Shown here in pieces: positions 8,264 to 15,369 of a stretch of DNA of 31,454 bases. Every line of letters begins with the position of its first letter. The stretch's first letter is position 1. The notes beneath the pieces are model-generated. The model did no database searches and was not told the origin of the DNA. It was given only the letters and a program-made list of their open reading frames with translations. The stretch is from Thomasclavelia spiroformis (lineage in GTDB: Bacteria > Bacillota_I > Bacilli_A > Erysipelotrichales > Coprobacillaceae), in contig JAGZCC010000022.1 of assembly GCA_018369555.1 (NCBI GenBank), forward strand, positions 1-31,454. The letters run 5' to 3'. The position numbers and the translations under genes are program-made.

Positions 8264-8292
8264 ATCATATCAAATATCATCAATTTTGACAA
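8264..8292 (-). promoter_or_regulatory. Promoter of the pyr operon
   Basis: TTGTCA (8292-8287), a 17-base spacer and TATGAT (8269-8264) on the minus strand. This is a near-consensus vegetative promoter. The predicted start is about 85-90 bases upstream of the pyrB ATG, placing the whole attenuator in the transcript. Confidence 0.75.
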
Positions 8293-8314
8293 TTATTTTA
8301 AAGAACATCATTTA

Positions 8315-8794
8315 TTAAAATTTCTTTTGCAATGCCTCTTCTACACAAGAAGGTACTAACCCACTAACGCGCCGCTTATGACTAACCATTTCTTTAACAG
8401 CGGATGATGAAATAAACGAATGTGATGGTCTTGTCATTAAAAAGACCATATCCACATCTTTATCTAAATATTGATTAGAAAAAGCTAATTGCAATTCATA
8501 TTCAAAATCCATTGTTGCACGAATTCCTCTTACAAGTATACTTGATCCAACATCTTTAGCATACTCAACTGATAATTTATCAGTTGAATCAATAATTACA
8601 TTTTCAAACTGTTGGCACGAACGTCTTAACAACTCTTTTCTTTCTTCAATTGTAAACAAACCCACTTTATTAGGATTGATACAGATTGTTACATATAAAG
8701 TATCAAACATTCTACTAGCTCGTTCAATTATATCTAAATGCCCATTAGTTACAGGATCAAATGTTCCTGCATATACCGCAATATTTTTTTTCAT
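8315..8794 (-). CDS. coaD: Phosphopantetheine adenylyltransferase
   Basis: Transfers AMP from ATP to 4'-phosphopantetheine, making dephospho-CoA, the fourth step of CoA synthesis; cytoplasmic. Nucleotidyltransferase fold with AVYAGTFDPVTNGHLDII (T/H signature TNGH, His19), the LVRGIRATMDFEYELQLAF substrate segment, and ISSSAVKE near the C-terminus. 159 residues, exactly typical. Begins 4 bases after rsmD, the same order as in Bacillus (ylbH-coaD). Last gene of the minus-strand run that starts with the UPF0223 gene. No convincing terminator lies between it and the pyr promoter, so some read-through into the pyr leader is possible. Confidence 0.97.
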   Translation of the reverse strand: MKKNIAVYAGTFDPVTNGHLDIIERASRMFDTLYVTICINPNKVGLFTIEERKELLRRSCQQFENVIIDSTDKLSVEYAKDVGSSILVRGIRATMDFEYELQLAFSNQYLDKDVDMVFLMTRPSHSFISSSAVKEMVSHKRRVSGLVPSCVEEALQKKF

Positions 8795-8798
8795 ACTC

Positions 8799-9347
8799 TT
8801 ACTCCTGATATTTAAATACGTTTAATGCTGTAATACCGTAATTATTTTTTTTTATTAGATTTAATTGTTCAAATGACTTAAAACCAACTTCTTTTAATTC
8901 TTCTATCATGATAATACAATCATTATTCAGCATTTCATTTTCAATCAAAAATTCTAATATACCATCAACTAATCCTTTACCATATGGTGGATCCAACAGC
9001 ACTAAATCAAATTTTATCTTTTCATCATTAAACCTTTTTAATGCTTTTCGAAAATCCAACTTAAATACTCTTGCATTTTCAATCTTTAAATCATTAAGAT
9101 TTTCTTTAATAACTTGAAAAGCTGCATATTGATTATCAACACTATAAAGAAAATCACAGCCTCTTGATAATGCCTCAATTCCAAGACCACCACTTCCGGC
9201 AAACAAATCCAATACATTTCCACCTTCAAAATAAGGACCAATTATATTAAACATAGTTTCTTTATTTCGATCCGTTGTTGGTCGTGTTAAATTTGATTTA
9301 ACACTTTTTAATTGTCTACTTTTATATTTTCCTGCAATTACTCTCAT
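8799..9347 (-). CDS. rsmD: 16S rRNA (guanine-966-N2)-methyltransferase RsmD
   Basis: SAM-dependent methyltransferase that modifies G966 of 16S rRNA in the 30S subunit. Diagnostic N-terminus MRVIAGKYKSRQL and RPTTDRNKETMFNII, SAM-binding motif I LDLFAGSGGLGIEALSRG (about 46-63), and catalytic LDPPYGKG (about 117-124). 182 residues, typical. Equivalent to Bacillus ylbH, located between the ylbF-like gene and coaD as there. The 8-base gap to the upstream ylbF-like gene and 4-base gap to coaD show an operon. Confidence 0.96.
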   Translation of the reverse strand: MRVIAGKYKSRQLKSVKSNLTRPTTDRNKETMFNIIGPYFEGGNVLDLFAGSGGLGIEALSRGCDFLYSVDNQYAAFQVIKENLNDLKIENARVFKLDFRKALKRFNDEKIKFDLVLLDPPYGKGLVDGILEFLIENEMLNNDCIIMIEELKEVGFKSFEQLNLIKKNNYGITALNVFKYQE

Positions 9348-9355
9348 AACTCCCC

Positions 9356-9709
9356 TTATAACCTATATGGTGATAAATTTAATTCTTCTGATATATCTTT
9401 AAAAACTATACCAGTGATTTCTTCTAAAAAATCATTTAAACAATGATATTTTTGATAATAATCAATAATATCATTATTTTGATTAATTTGTTTTTTTAAT
9501 TCTTTAATTTCTTTTTTGATATCGGTGTTATCGATATATTGTTCATATTTTTTTAATTTTTCATATTCAGCTAATTTACTTTGATAAGATTTTAATAATG
9601 ATTTATTTTCAGGATTATATAATTTTTTTTCTGCTTCAAGATAATCAATATATCGTTGATCACTTTTTATTTCATTAATTAAATTATCTAATAAATCATT
9701 TAATTCCAT
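9356..9709 (-). CDS. ylbF: YlbF/YmcA family regulator
   Basis: 117 residues, nearly all predicted helical and Lys/Glu/Tyr-rich, with heptad-like spacing from about residue 20 to 90 and a C-terminal LNDFLEEITGIVFKDISEEL. This is the YlbF/YmcA family shape. In Bacillus subtilis YlbF joins YmcA and YaaT in a complex that supports RNase Y and mRNA maturation and affects competence, sporulation and biofilm. Function here is inferred by family and position: it stands between the ylbE-like gene and rsmD as in Bacillus. Its ATG follows the preceding stop directly (TAAATG), so translation is coupled. Sequence match is by pattern, not by search. Confidence 0.8.
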   Translation of the reverse strand: MELNDLLDNLINEIKSDQRYIDYLEAEKKLYNPENKSLLKSYQSKLAEYEKLKKYEQYIDNTDIKKEIKELKKQINQNNDIIDYYQKYHCLNDFLEEITGIVFKDISEELNLSPYRL

Positions 9710-9892
9710 TTATAACATCATCTCCACCATATTTATTAACATTGATACTTGTTCTATTTTATCAATAAAATGTTGATTTTTTTCATCTCTATACTCTTGA
9801 ATCAAGTGACTATATTCTTGAGGATATCTAGATAAAATAAGATACCAGTGCGGATGATAGCGAAGATAATATCTTAATTGATTATCCATCAT
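9710..9892 (-). CDS. ylbE: YlbE-like small protein
   Basis: 60 residues. The core LRYYLRYHPHWYLILSRYP fits the YlbE-like family signature of a short protein with a 'P.WYR.LSR.P' segment. Function unknown in all organisms I know of. It overlaps the end of the ylbD-like gene by 11 bases and its stop abuts the ylbF-like ATG, giving strict coupling of three small proteins. There are two ATGs in tandem at 9892 and 9889. It is shorter than Bacillus YlbE, with a different C-terminus. The identification rests on the motif plus the conserved order ylbD-ylbE-ylbF. Confidence 0.7.
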   Translation of the reverse strand: MMDNQLRYYLRYHPHWYLILSRYPQEYSHLIQEYRDEKNQHFIDKIEQVSMLINMVEMML

Positions 9893-10184
9893 ACCACTTT
9901 TTTTCTTTTTCTGGTTCTCTTTTATCTAAAAATGTATTTACTACATTTAATACTTTTTCAATTGAATTTAAACTATTGGATAATGCATTTAAATCAATAT
10001 TTTTAATAATTTCAACTAACATATTTAAATCAAAATTATTGCTTGTTTTATATGGTTGCCAAAATTTATCATCTTTTCCATATATTACAAAAATCTCATA
10101 TAGCTGCTGCCAAGTATAGCGCCCATTTAAAACATCTTGTTTTATACTAGGAATAGTTTTTAAAAATTCTTTAAATTCATCCAT
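9882..10184 (-). CDS. ylbD: YlbD-like protein (putative spore coat-type)
   Basis: 100 residues, soluble and without a signal peptide. The N-terminal pattern FKEFLKTIPSIKQDVLNGRY followed by TWQQLYEIFVIYGKDDKFW matches the YlbD family, annotated as a putative coat protein in Bacillus. The central part (LVEIIKNIDLNALSNSLNSI) may form an amphipathic helix. It begins 26 bases after ftsW and overlaps the ylbE-like gene. A coat role has not been shown here; the family name and the conserved neighbourhood are the only support. Confidence 0.7.
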   Translation of the reverse strand: MDEFKEFLKTIPSIKQDVLNGRYTWQQLYEIFVIYGKDDKFWQPYKTSNNFDLNMLVEIIKNIDLNALSNSLNSIEKVLNVVNTFLDKREPEKEKKWYDG

Positions 10185-10210
10185 AATATCACCTAGTATA
10201 TTATATGTAC

Positions 10211-11485
10211 TTATTGCAAATCTGGTACATACTTAGAATCTAATGAATATTTTTGACGATTATGTTTAGCAATTATTGCTTGGGCAATACCAATTGAAAT
10301 AAATGCAGAAATCGTTGAAGAACCACCGTCAGAGACTAATAATATCGGTACTCCCGTCATTGGTATCAAACCAGAAACTCCTCCTAGATTAATTAATAAA
10401 TGAAAAAAGAAATATGAAGCAATACCAAGTAAAATAATTTTAGATTTATTTTCTTTAACTTCATTTGAATATTTCAATAATTTAAAAATAATAATACTAG
10501 TTGGTACAATGATCAAAGCCAAACCAAGTATTCCAAGCTCTTCATAAATTATCGCACCAATAAAATCATTGTGGGATTCAGGAATATAACCAAATTTTTG
10601 TTTAGAGTTACCAAACCCCAATCCAAATAAACCTCCATTACTAAATGCAATTAGTGAATTTACAATCTGGAAACTAAGATTACTTGGATCAATTAACGGA
10701 TCTAACCAAATATAAATTCGATTTAATTGATAAGGTTCTAATACAAGTGTTCCCAATACTACTAATGCAACACTGCCAATTGCAATAATGAGCCAGGCAA
10801 TTCGCTTATATTTCTTATAATATCTTCGTGGTGTCGCAATAAAACACATAAAACAAATTAACGTAAGGATAACAGTTGTTCCAAAATCATCTTGAACAAA
10901 TAATCCAATCAAAACAACTACACCTACTAAAATCATTGGTAAAACAACACATTTCATTAGCTTTTCACGATAAAACTCTCTTTTCATCTCTTCATCTCTA
11001 AATTCACCTTTTACTTTAAATGAAGATTCATTTTCCGTTAAAAAATAACTTAAAATTAAAATCATTGCAATTTTCATAAATTCTGCCGGTTGAATACTAA
11101 TCGAACTCAGCTTGATCCATGCATGCGATCCTTTAGAATCACTCCAAAAAATACATATTATCATTGCAATAATTCCAACAGCATATATTGCTAGGGAAGA
11201 GGTATGACCAATAAACCGTGTCTTAAATACTCTTGTTAAAAAAATCATCATAATCACTCCAGCAATCACAAACACAGTTTGTGAAATCATCATTCGTATC
11301 GCTAAAGTAATTGTTCTACTTTCATCAGTCACCCCACCAACAGCTGCTGAACCAATCATTACTACTCCTAAAACCGATAAAATTATAACACTTGCATAAA
11401 TACTTTTATCGGTTCCATGACTTGTGAATAATCGTTTCAATTTATCAAATATTTTTTTTATTTTCATTCTTAATTTTTTTATCAA
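10211..11485 (-). CDS. ftsW: SEDS peptidoglycan glycosyltransferase FtsW
   Basis: Polymerises lipid II into septal glycan with its partner class B penicillin-binding protein; integral membrane protein. About ten hydrophobic segments follow a basic N-terminal tail. SEDS signatures: AWIKLSSISIQPAEFMKIAM, QDDFGTTVIL, YQLNRIYIWLDP, FQIVNSLIAFSNGG, then FGYIPESHNDFIGAIIYEELG and IPMTGVPILLVSDGGSS. About 424 residues. The start is uncertain: the GTG at 11494 lies inside the SD of the overlapping upstream gene, TTG 11485 follows AGGTGA at good spacing, and ATG 11467 has none. RodA and SpoVE are paralogues. Position beside the ylb genes, as in Bacillus where ftsW (ylaO) is nearby, favours FtsW. Confidence 0.88.
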   Translation of the reverse strand: MIKKLRMKIKKIFDKLKRLFTSHGTDKSIYASVIILSVLGVVMIGSAAVGGVTDESRTITLAIRMMISQTVFVIAGVIMMIFLTRVFKTRFIGHTSSLAIYAVGIIAMIICIFWSDSKGSHAWIKLSSISIQPAEFMKIAMILILSYFLTENESSFKVKGEFRDEEMKREFYREKLMKCVVLPMILVGVVVLIGLFVQDDFGTTVILTLICFMCFIATPRRYYKKYKRIAWLIIAIGSVALVVLGTLVLEPYQLNRIYIWLDPLIDPSNLSFQIVNSLIAFSNGGLFGLGFGNSKQKFGYIPESHNDFIGAIIYEELGILGLALIIVPTSIIIFKLLKYSNEVKENKSKIILLGIASYFFFHLLINLGGVSGLIPMTGVPILLVSDGGSSTISAFISIGIAQAIIAKHNRQKYSLDSKYVPDLQ

Positions 11486-11486
11486 A

Positions 11487-11753
11487 TTAATCACCTAAAT
11501 AAATCCAATCATTTTCTTTTGCAGCTTTTACTACTTGATAAATTGAATAATGTGAGATTTCATAAAATTGTTTATCTAAACTCTTTTCTTCACTTTTACT
11601 ATCAACAATCAGTTTAAATTTACGATAACAATTCATAAATTCTTCTTTACTAATCCCTCCTTCATATGCTTTTTCTACAGCATTATATAATGCAATTACA
11701 TCAATAATTTCCTCAGTTGACCAATGATAATCAAGTGGGTAATTATATTCCAT
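11487..11753 (-). CDS. UPF0223 family protein (YktA-like)
   Basis: The 88-residue protein opens MEYNYPLDYHWSTEEIID and continues with VEKAYEGGISKEEF, LDKQFYEISHYSIYQVVKAA. This is the UPF0223 family, small acidic cytoplasmic proteins of Firmicutes with no known function. ATG 11753 is chosen because GAGGAG stands eight bases upstream; the GTG at 11762 would lie within that SD region. It overlaps the ftsW 5' region and is probably the first gene of the ftsW-ylbD-ylbE-ylbF-rsmD-coaD run. A TATAAT-like -10 lies at 11786-11781 on the minus strand. Confidence 0.85.
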   Translation of the reverse strand: MEYNYPLDYHWSTEEIIDVIALYNAVEKAYEGGISKEEFMNCYRKFKLIVDSKSEEKSLDKQFYEISHYSIYQVVKAAKENDWIYLGD

Positions 11754-11866
11754 ATTTATCACTCCTCGTATTTTTTTTATATTATAGCTTAATTTTTAAT
11801 GATTATCTACAATAACCCAATCAAAAGATAATTATTCGAATAGGATATACTAAAGGAGGTGATAAT

Positions 11867-12073
11867 ATGAATTGTGGATTTAATTATTCAGGTTGCGGAT
11901 GTAATTCATATAGCCCATTTGTAACTAACCCATTTGGTTGTTGTGGTTGTAGCAGTATGTCAAATTGTGGATGTGGTTATAATAATTTTGGTACAACAAA
12001 CTGGTTTGCAATTGTATTAGTAGTATTTTTATTATTAATAATTTGTGGAAATTCAAAAATTAGGGTTGGATAA
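11867..12073 (+). CDS. Cys/Gly-rich small membrane protein, YjcZ-like tail
   Basis: 68 residues in two parts. The first 45 are dense in Cys, Gly, Asn and Ser (10 Cys in CGC, CC and CGCG groups). The second is one hydrophobic helix, NWFAIVLVVFLLLIICGNS, ending in a short basic tail. The hydrophobic part resembles the YjcZ-type sporulation peptides of Bacillus, which end in 'FALIVVLFILLIIVG'. The Cys-rich head does not match anything I can name. The SD (AAAGGAGGTGAT) is fully complementary to 16S rRNA, suggesting strong translation. It is divergent from the UPF0223 gene and upstream of def. Metal binding or spore association is speculation. Confidence 0.7.
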   Translation: MNCGFNYSGCGCNSYSPFVTNPFGCCGCSSMSNCGCGYNNFGTTNWFAIVLVVFLLLIICGNSKIRVG

Positions 12074-12082
12074 ACTATTTAT

Positions 12083-12129
12083 TTCACCTCATTTTATGCT
12101 ATAATACTATCGAAATTAAATGAGGTGAA
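12083..12129 (+). promoter_or_regulatory. Extended -10 promoter of def within a 12-bp inverted repeat
   Basis: TGCTATAAT (12097-12105) is an extended -10 element. It lies between TTCACCTCATTT (12083-12094) and its exact complement AAATGAGGTGAA (12118-12129). The right arm contains the def SD. In a transcript reading through from 11867 the SD would be paired; in one starting near 12112 it would be free. Confidence 0.55.
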
Positions 12130-12132
12130 GAT

Positions 12133-12702
12133 ATGTTAACAATGAAAGATATAATTGATGATAGTAATAAAAAAATTCGTGTAGTCTCTAAAGAAGTCCC
12201 ACTGCCATTAAGTGATGAAGATAAGACTTTATTGTTCAAGATGCATGAATTTCTTGTAAATTCTCAAGATCCTGAACTTTCTAAAAAATATGACTTACGT
12301 CCTGCAGTAGGAATTGCAGCTATTCAATTAGGAATTCCTAAAAGAATGTGTGCAATTCATGTGTTAGATTATGATAGTAAAGGAAATGTTGTTAAAGCTA
12401 ATGACTATGCTCTAGTCAACCCTAAAATTGTATCTTATACTAAAAAGAATTCTTTTTTAAGAGATGGTGAAGGGTGTTTGTCAGTTAATAAAGAAGTTCA
12501 AGGTTATGTACCACGTCATGCTAAAGTAACAGTTGAAGGATATGATCTTTTAACTGATCAAGAGGTTAAAATTGTCGCTAGAGGATTCTTATCAATTTGT
12601 TTACAGCATGAATTAGATCATTTTGAGGGAACTCTTTTCTATGATCGTATTAATAAAGATAATCCATTTGCTCCAATTGAAAATGCTATGGTTATTGAAT
12701 AA
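12133..12702 (+). CDS. def: Peptide deformylase
   Basis: Removes the formyl group from the N-terminal methionine of new proteins; cytoplasmic metalloprotease (Fe/Zn). All three motifs are present: I AVGIAAIQLG (58-67), II EGCLS with metal ligand Cys115, III QHELDH with His159, Glu160 and His163. 189 residues with the long N-terminal region and the insertion between motifs I and II (VLDYDSKGNVV) that mark type 2 deformylases of Gram-positive bacteria. ATG 12133 has GAGGTG at good spacing. Monocistronic: its own extended -10 promoter precedes it and a strong hairpin follows. Confidence 0.96.
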   Translation: MLTMKDIIDDSNKKIRVVSKEVPLPLSDEDKTLLFKMHEFLVNSQDPELSKKYDLRPAVGIAAIQLGIPKRMCAIHVLDYDSKGNVVKANDYALVNPKIVSYTKKNSFLRDGEGCLSVNKEVQGYVPRHAKVTVEGYDLLTDQEVKIVARGFLSICLQHELDHFEGTLFYDRINKDNPFAPIENAMVIE

Positions 12703-12708
12703 CTATCA

Positions 12709-12743
12709 AGTTAGAAATCTAAATATGGGTTTCTAACTTTTTT
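12709..12743 (+). terminator. Intrinsic terminator of def
   Basis: AGTTAGAAA (12709-12717) pairs with TTTCTAACT (12730-12738), followed by a run of T. It lies immediately after the def stop. Confidence 0.88.
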
Positions 12744-12748
12744 ATTAT

Positions 12749-13318
12749 TTAATTTTCATTTTGATAAAAATTAATAACTAATCCTAATAACAACATTAAT
12801 ACAACTGTTACCATTAAAGCATTTATATTATATGAATGATAATGTAAACCAATATTCCTTACCTCTATTAAAAAATCACATATTATCTTTAAAACAACAT
12901 CTTTAAAAATAAAAATCAATGTTAAACAATTATACGCCTTAAATGCTTTTTTTAACATATATTTATCATGATCTTTCAGTAAATGATTTAAATAATGAAT
13001 AAATAAGTAAGTACTGATAATTAAAATTATCGTTAATAAAATATCACTTCCCAAAAGAATAAAATCATAAAAATTATATTTTAAATGTTGTAAATACACC
13101 TCATATAATATATATAATAAATGTGCTATTTTATCTAATAACAAATATAAATCAAAACCAACAATTAATTTTCCTAAAAAACCAATACTATTAAATCTAT
13201 TTTGATACTTAGGATGATACCATAACCATAATAAAGAAATTAAACATATTAGAGCAATAAATCCAAATCCAATTTCCAAATAACTAATTAAGTCATAACT
13301 TTTATTTTGCCACAACAT
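12749..13318 (-). CDS. Multi-span membrane protein, unknown function (second of pair)
   Basis: Not recognised. 189 residues with about five hydrophobic helices (near residues 14-33, 46-67, 85-107, 128-147 and 161-180) separated by short basic loops such as YHPKYQNRF and LLKDHDKYMLKKAF. It has no cysteine-rich or catalytic motif. ATG 13318 is preferred because GAGGTG stands six bases upstream; GTG 13327 is inside that SD. It overlaps the end of the preceding gene, so the two are translated together. A two-component membrane complex is plausible but unproven. Confidence 0.7.
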   Translation of the reverse strand: MLWQNKSYDLISYLEIGFGFIALICLISLLWLWYHPKYQNRFNSIGFLGKLIVGFDLYLLLDKIAHLLYILYEVYLQHLKYNFYDFILLGSDILLTIILIISTYLFIHYLNHLLKDHDKYMLKKAFKAYNCLTLIFIFKDVVLKIICDFLIEVRNIGLHYHSYNINALMVTVVLMLLLGLVINFYQNEN

Positions 13319-13910
13319 CCTCTTCACCTCGATTTTGATTATTCAATCCAATAATATTAATAAATATTGTTACAACAATTATCATTACTTCCTGTAATCC
13401 TAAATACGGCAAAGCATAAAGAAACACATCATTAGAACTACTAGTTTGATTATTTAATCCAAATAATTCTAGGATTCTAATAATTTTTACAAATAATGGA
13501 ATAATCACTGTTCTAACAATTATCAAAATAGCAATTAGATTTGTATTAATTGCAATCTTTCGAATTAATTCTTGTTTATTATTTTTCATATAATTTAATA
13601 TATTTTTTATAAGTATAATAATTATTACAATAATTATTATACTTATAAAATCGTAACTGAGCTTAATAAATAATTCAAACTTACTTGCTATCGTAAAACT
13701 TGCATCATTAAACCAATATAATAATAATTCATTACGAATTGTACCAATCATTAATCCAACTAAACTAATTATAAAAAAACAAATGAACACTTTACGAAAT
13801 TTAATTAATAATTTTCTTTTCGAATATAAACCATTTAAACAAACTATATAAACTAAAAGCAAAAAAATCAAAACAATGTTATTTAAATGCGCTACTAAAA
13901 AATCCTGCAT
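13302..13910 (-). CDS. Multi-span membrane protein, unknown function (first of pair)
   Basis: Not recognised. 202 residues, extremely hydrophobic, with about five membrane helices, including one of almost pure Ile/Val (FISIIIIVIIIILIKNIL). The loops are short and basic (GLYSKRKLLIKFRKVF, MKNNKQELIRKI). The coding DNA contains an IR-like AT stretch (ATAATAATTATTAC) that reflects Ile runs. The C-terminus EEDVVAK overlaps the start of the second membrane gene. It resembles its neighbour in size and layout, so the two may be diverged paralogues. ATG 13910 follows GGTGA. Confidence 0.7.
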   Translation of the reverse strand: MQDFLVAHLNNIVLIFLLLVYIVCLNGLYSKRKLLIKFRKVFICFFIISLVGLMIGTIRNELLLYWFNDASFTIASKFELFIKLSYDFISIIIIVIIIILIKNILNYMKNNKQELIRKIAINTNLIAILIIVRTVIIPLFVKIIRILELFGLNNQTSSSNDVFLYALPYLGLQEVMIIVVTIFINIIGLNNQNRGEEDVVAK

Positions 13911-13945
13911 GAAATCACCTCAATTCAATTATACATAAAACGTAT

Positions 13946-13976
13946 AAAAAAGCACTTTAATTTCAAAATAAAGTGC
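13946..13976 (-). terminator. Terminator of metY
   Basis: GCACTTTA (13952-13959) pairs with TAAAGTGC (13969-13976). The minus strand continues into a T-run (AAAAAA at 13946-13951 on plus). It lies 12 bases beyond the metY stop. Confidence 0.85.
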
Positions 13977-13988
13977 CTTTATAATATT

Positions 13989-15275
13989 CTATTTTTTAAT
14001 TTTCGCAAACGCTTGTTTTAAATCAGCAATTAAATCATTTATATCTTCTAAACCAACAGACATTCTAATTGTCTCTTCTTTTACTCCACCTGCAAGTTGT
14101 TCTTCTTTTGACATTTGAGCATGTGTAGTACTAGCTGGGTGTGTTAATAATGAACGTGAATCAGCAAAATTAGTAACATGAATAAATAATTTAATGTTAT
14201 CAATAACAGTTTTACCGCCAGCAACACCACCCTTTACTCCAAACGTATATAAGCCCCCAAAACCATTAGGAAAATATTTTTTCGCTAATTCATAATTAGG
14301 GTTATCTGGAAGTTCAGCGTAACTTACCCATTCTACATCTTCACATTCGTTTAAAAATTTAGCTAGATCACGAGCATTTTCAACATGTTTTTTCATACGC
14401 AATGATAAGGTTTCTAAGCCTAATAATGTCATATATGCATTAAACGGTGACATACATCCCCCTAAATCACGCAATGTTTTAGCAACTGCTTTAGTACAAA
14501 ATGCTTCTTTAGCCAAATCAGCATATACAAGATCATGATATGCTTTATCTGGTGTATTGAATAATGGATAACGTGGATTATCTTTCCATTTAAAATTACC
14601 ACTATCAACAACTACACCACCCATAACATTACCATGTCCAGCTAAATATTTAGTTGTTGAATAAACAACTAAATCGGCACCATGTTCAATTGGTCTAAAT
14701 AAATATGGTGTTGGTGTGGTATTATCAACAACAAATAAAATACCATATTTTTTGGCAATTGCACTAATTGCATCAAAATCTAACATATCCCCATTAGGGT
14801 TTCCAACTGATTCAACAAAAATAATTTTTGTCTTATCATTAATTGCAGCTTCTAATGCATTTAAATCTTTTGGATCAACAAAATGAGATTTAAATCCCAT
14901 TGTTAACATTGTTCCTGATAAAGAACCAATTGTTCCACCATATAAATTATTGGCTGCAACAATTTCATCACCACTTTGACAAACCGTCATAATTAACCCT
15001 ATGATTGCTGCAGTACCAGAAGAAAAGGCAACTGCACCAACACCACCATCGAGCGCTGCCATTCTTGTTTGAAGGGCATCAACAGTGGGATTTGATAAAC
15101 GTGAATAAAAATATCCCCCTTCTTCTAATGCAAAAATTCTAGCTGCCTGATCAGCATTATCAAATGTAAATGCATTTGATAAATATAATGGCAGACCTGT
15201 TGCTTTAGTTGTAGCATCCGGCTTTTGTCCAGCATGTATTTGTAAGGTTTCAAAACCAAAATTTTTACTATCCAT
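13989..15275 (-). CDS. metY: O-acetylhomoserine sulfhydrylase (PLP)
   Basis: Makes homocysteine from O-acetylhomoserine and sulfide, the direct-sulfhydrylation route to methionine; cytoplasmic PLP enzyme. Cys/Met metabolism PLP fold: FETLQIHAGQKPD, YSRLSNPTVDALQ, the SSGTAAI cofactor loop, NPNGDMLDFDAI, VVDNTTPTPYLFRPIEHGAD and the Schiff-base lysine in YSTTKYLAGHGN (about Lys209). The C-terminus has SLLTHPASTTHAQ and IRMSVGLEDINDLI. 428 residues, the usual length for MetY and longer than MetB/MetC, which supports the call. ATG 15275 has GAGGAGG. Its substrate supplier MetA is encoded at 28278-29222. I see no SAM riboswitch or T-box in the short upstream gap. Confidence 0.94.
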   Translation of the reverse strand: MDSKNFGFETLQIHAGQKPDATTKATGLPLYLSNAFTFDNADQAARIFALEEGGYFYSRLSNPTVDALQTRMAALDGGVGAVAFSSGTAAIIGLIMTVCQSGDEIVAANNLYGGTIGSLSGTMLTMGFKSHFVDPKDLNALEAAINDKTKIIFVESVGNPNGDMLDFDAISAIAKKYGILFVVDNTTPTPYLFRPIEHGADLVVYSTTKYLAGHGNVMGGVVVDSGNFKWKDNPRYPLFNTPDKAYHDLVYADLAKEAFCTKAVAKTLRDLGGCMSPFNAYMTLLGLETLSLRMKKHVENARDLAKFLNECEDVEWVSYAELPDNPNYELAKKYFPNGFGGLYTFGVKGGVAGGKTVIDNIKLFIHVTNFADSRSLLTHPASTTHAQMSKEEQLAGGVKEETIRMSVGLEDINDLIADLKQAFAKIKK

Positions 15276-15333
15276 ATAACTTCCTCCTCAAATTTAGAAA
15301 ATTGTATCACAATTATAAAAAATTTTCCATAAT

Positions 15334-15355
15334 AAAAAGTGGCAAGTACTGCCAC
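15334..15355 (-). terminator. Terminator of the flavodoxin-like gene
   Basis: GTGGCA (15339-15344) pairs with TGCCAC (15350-15355). The minus strand then runs into TTTTT. It separates the gene at 15370 from metY. Confidence 0.8.
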
Positions 15356-15369
15356 CATGTTATTATTTA

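Noticed and set aside
8908..9117. 69-codon plus-strand frame within rsmD
   Set aside because: Antisense shadow of a gene with clear methyltransferase motifs.
11843..11852. GGATATACTA upstream of the Cys-rich gene as a sigma-F-like -10
   Set aside because: The -10 pattern fits, but no matching -35 is present, and the predicted start would fall inside the SD.
15276..15340. Possible SAM riboswitch or T-box before metY
   Set aside because: The gap is too short and contains only the previous gene's terminator and a plain SD.
15125..15358. 77-codon minus-strand frame at the metY start
   Set aside because: Alternative frame over the 5' part of metY and the preceding terminator; product low in complexity and no SD.
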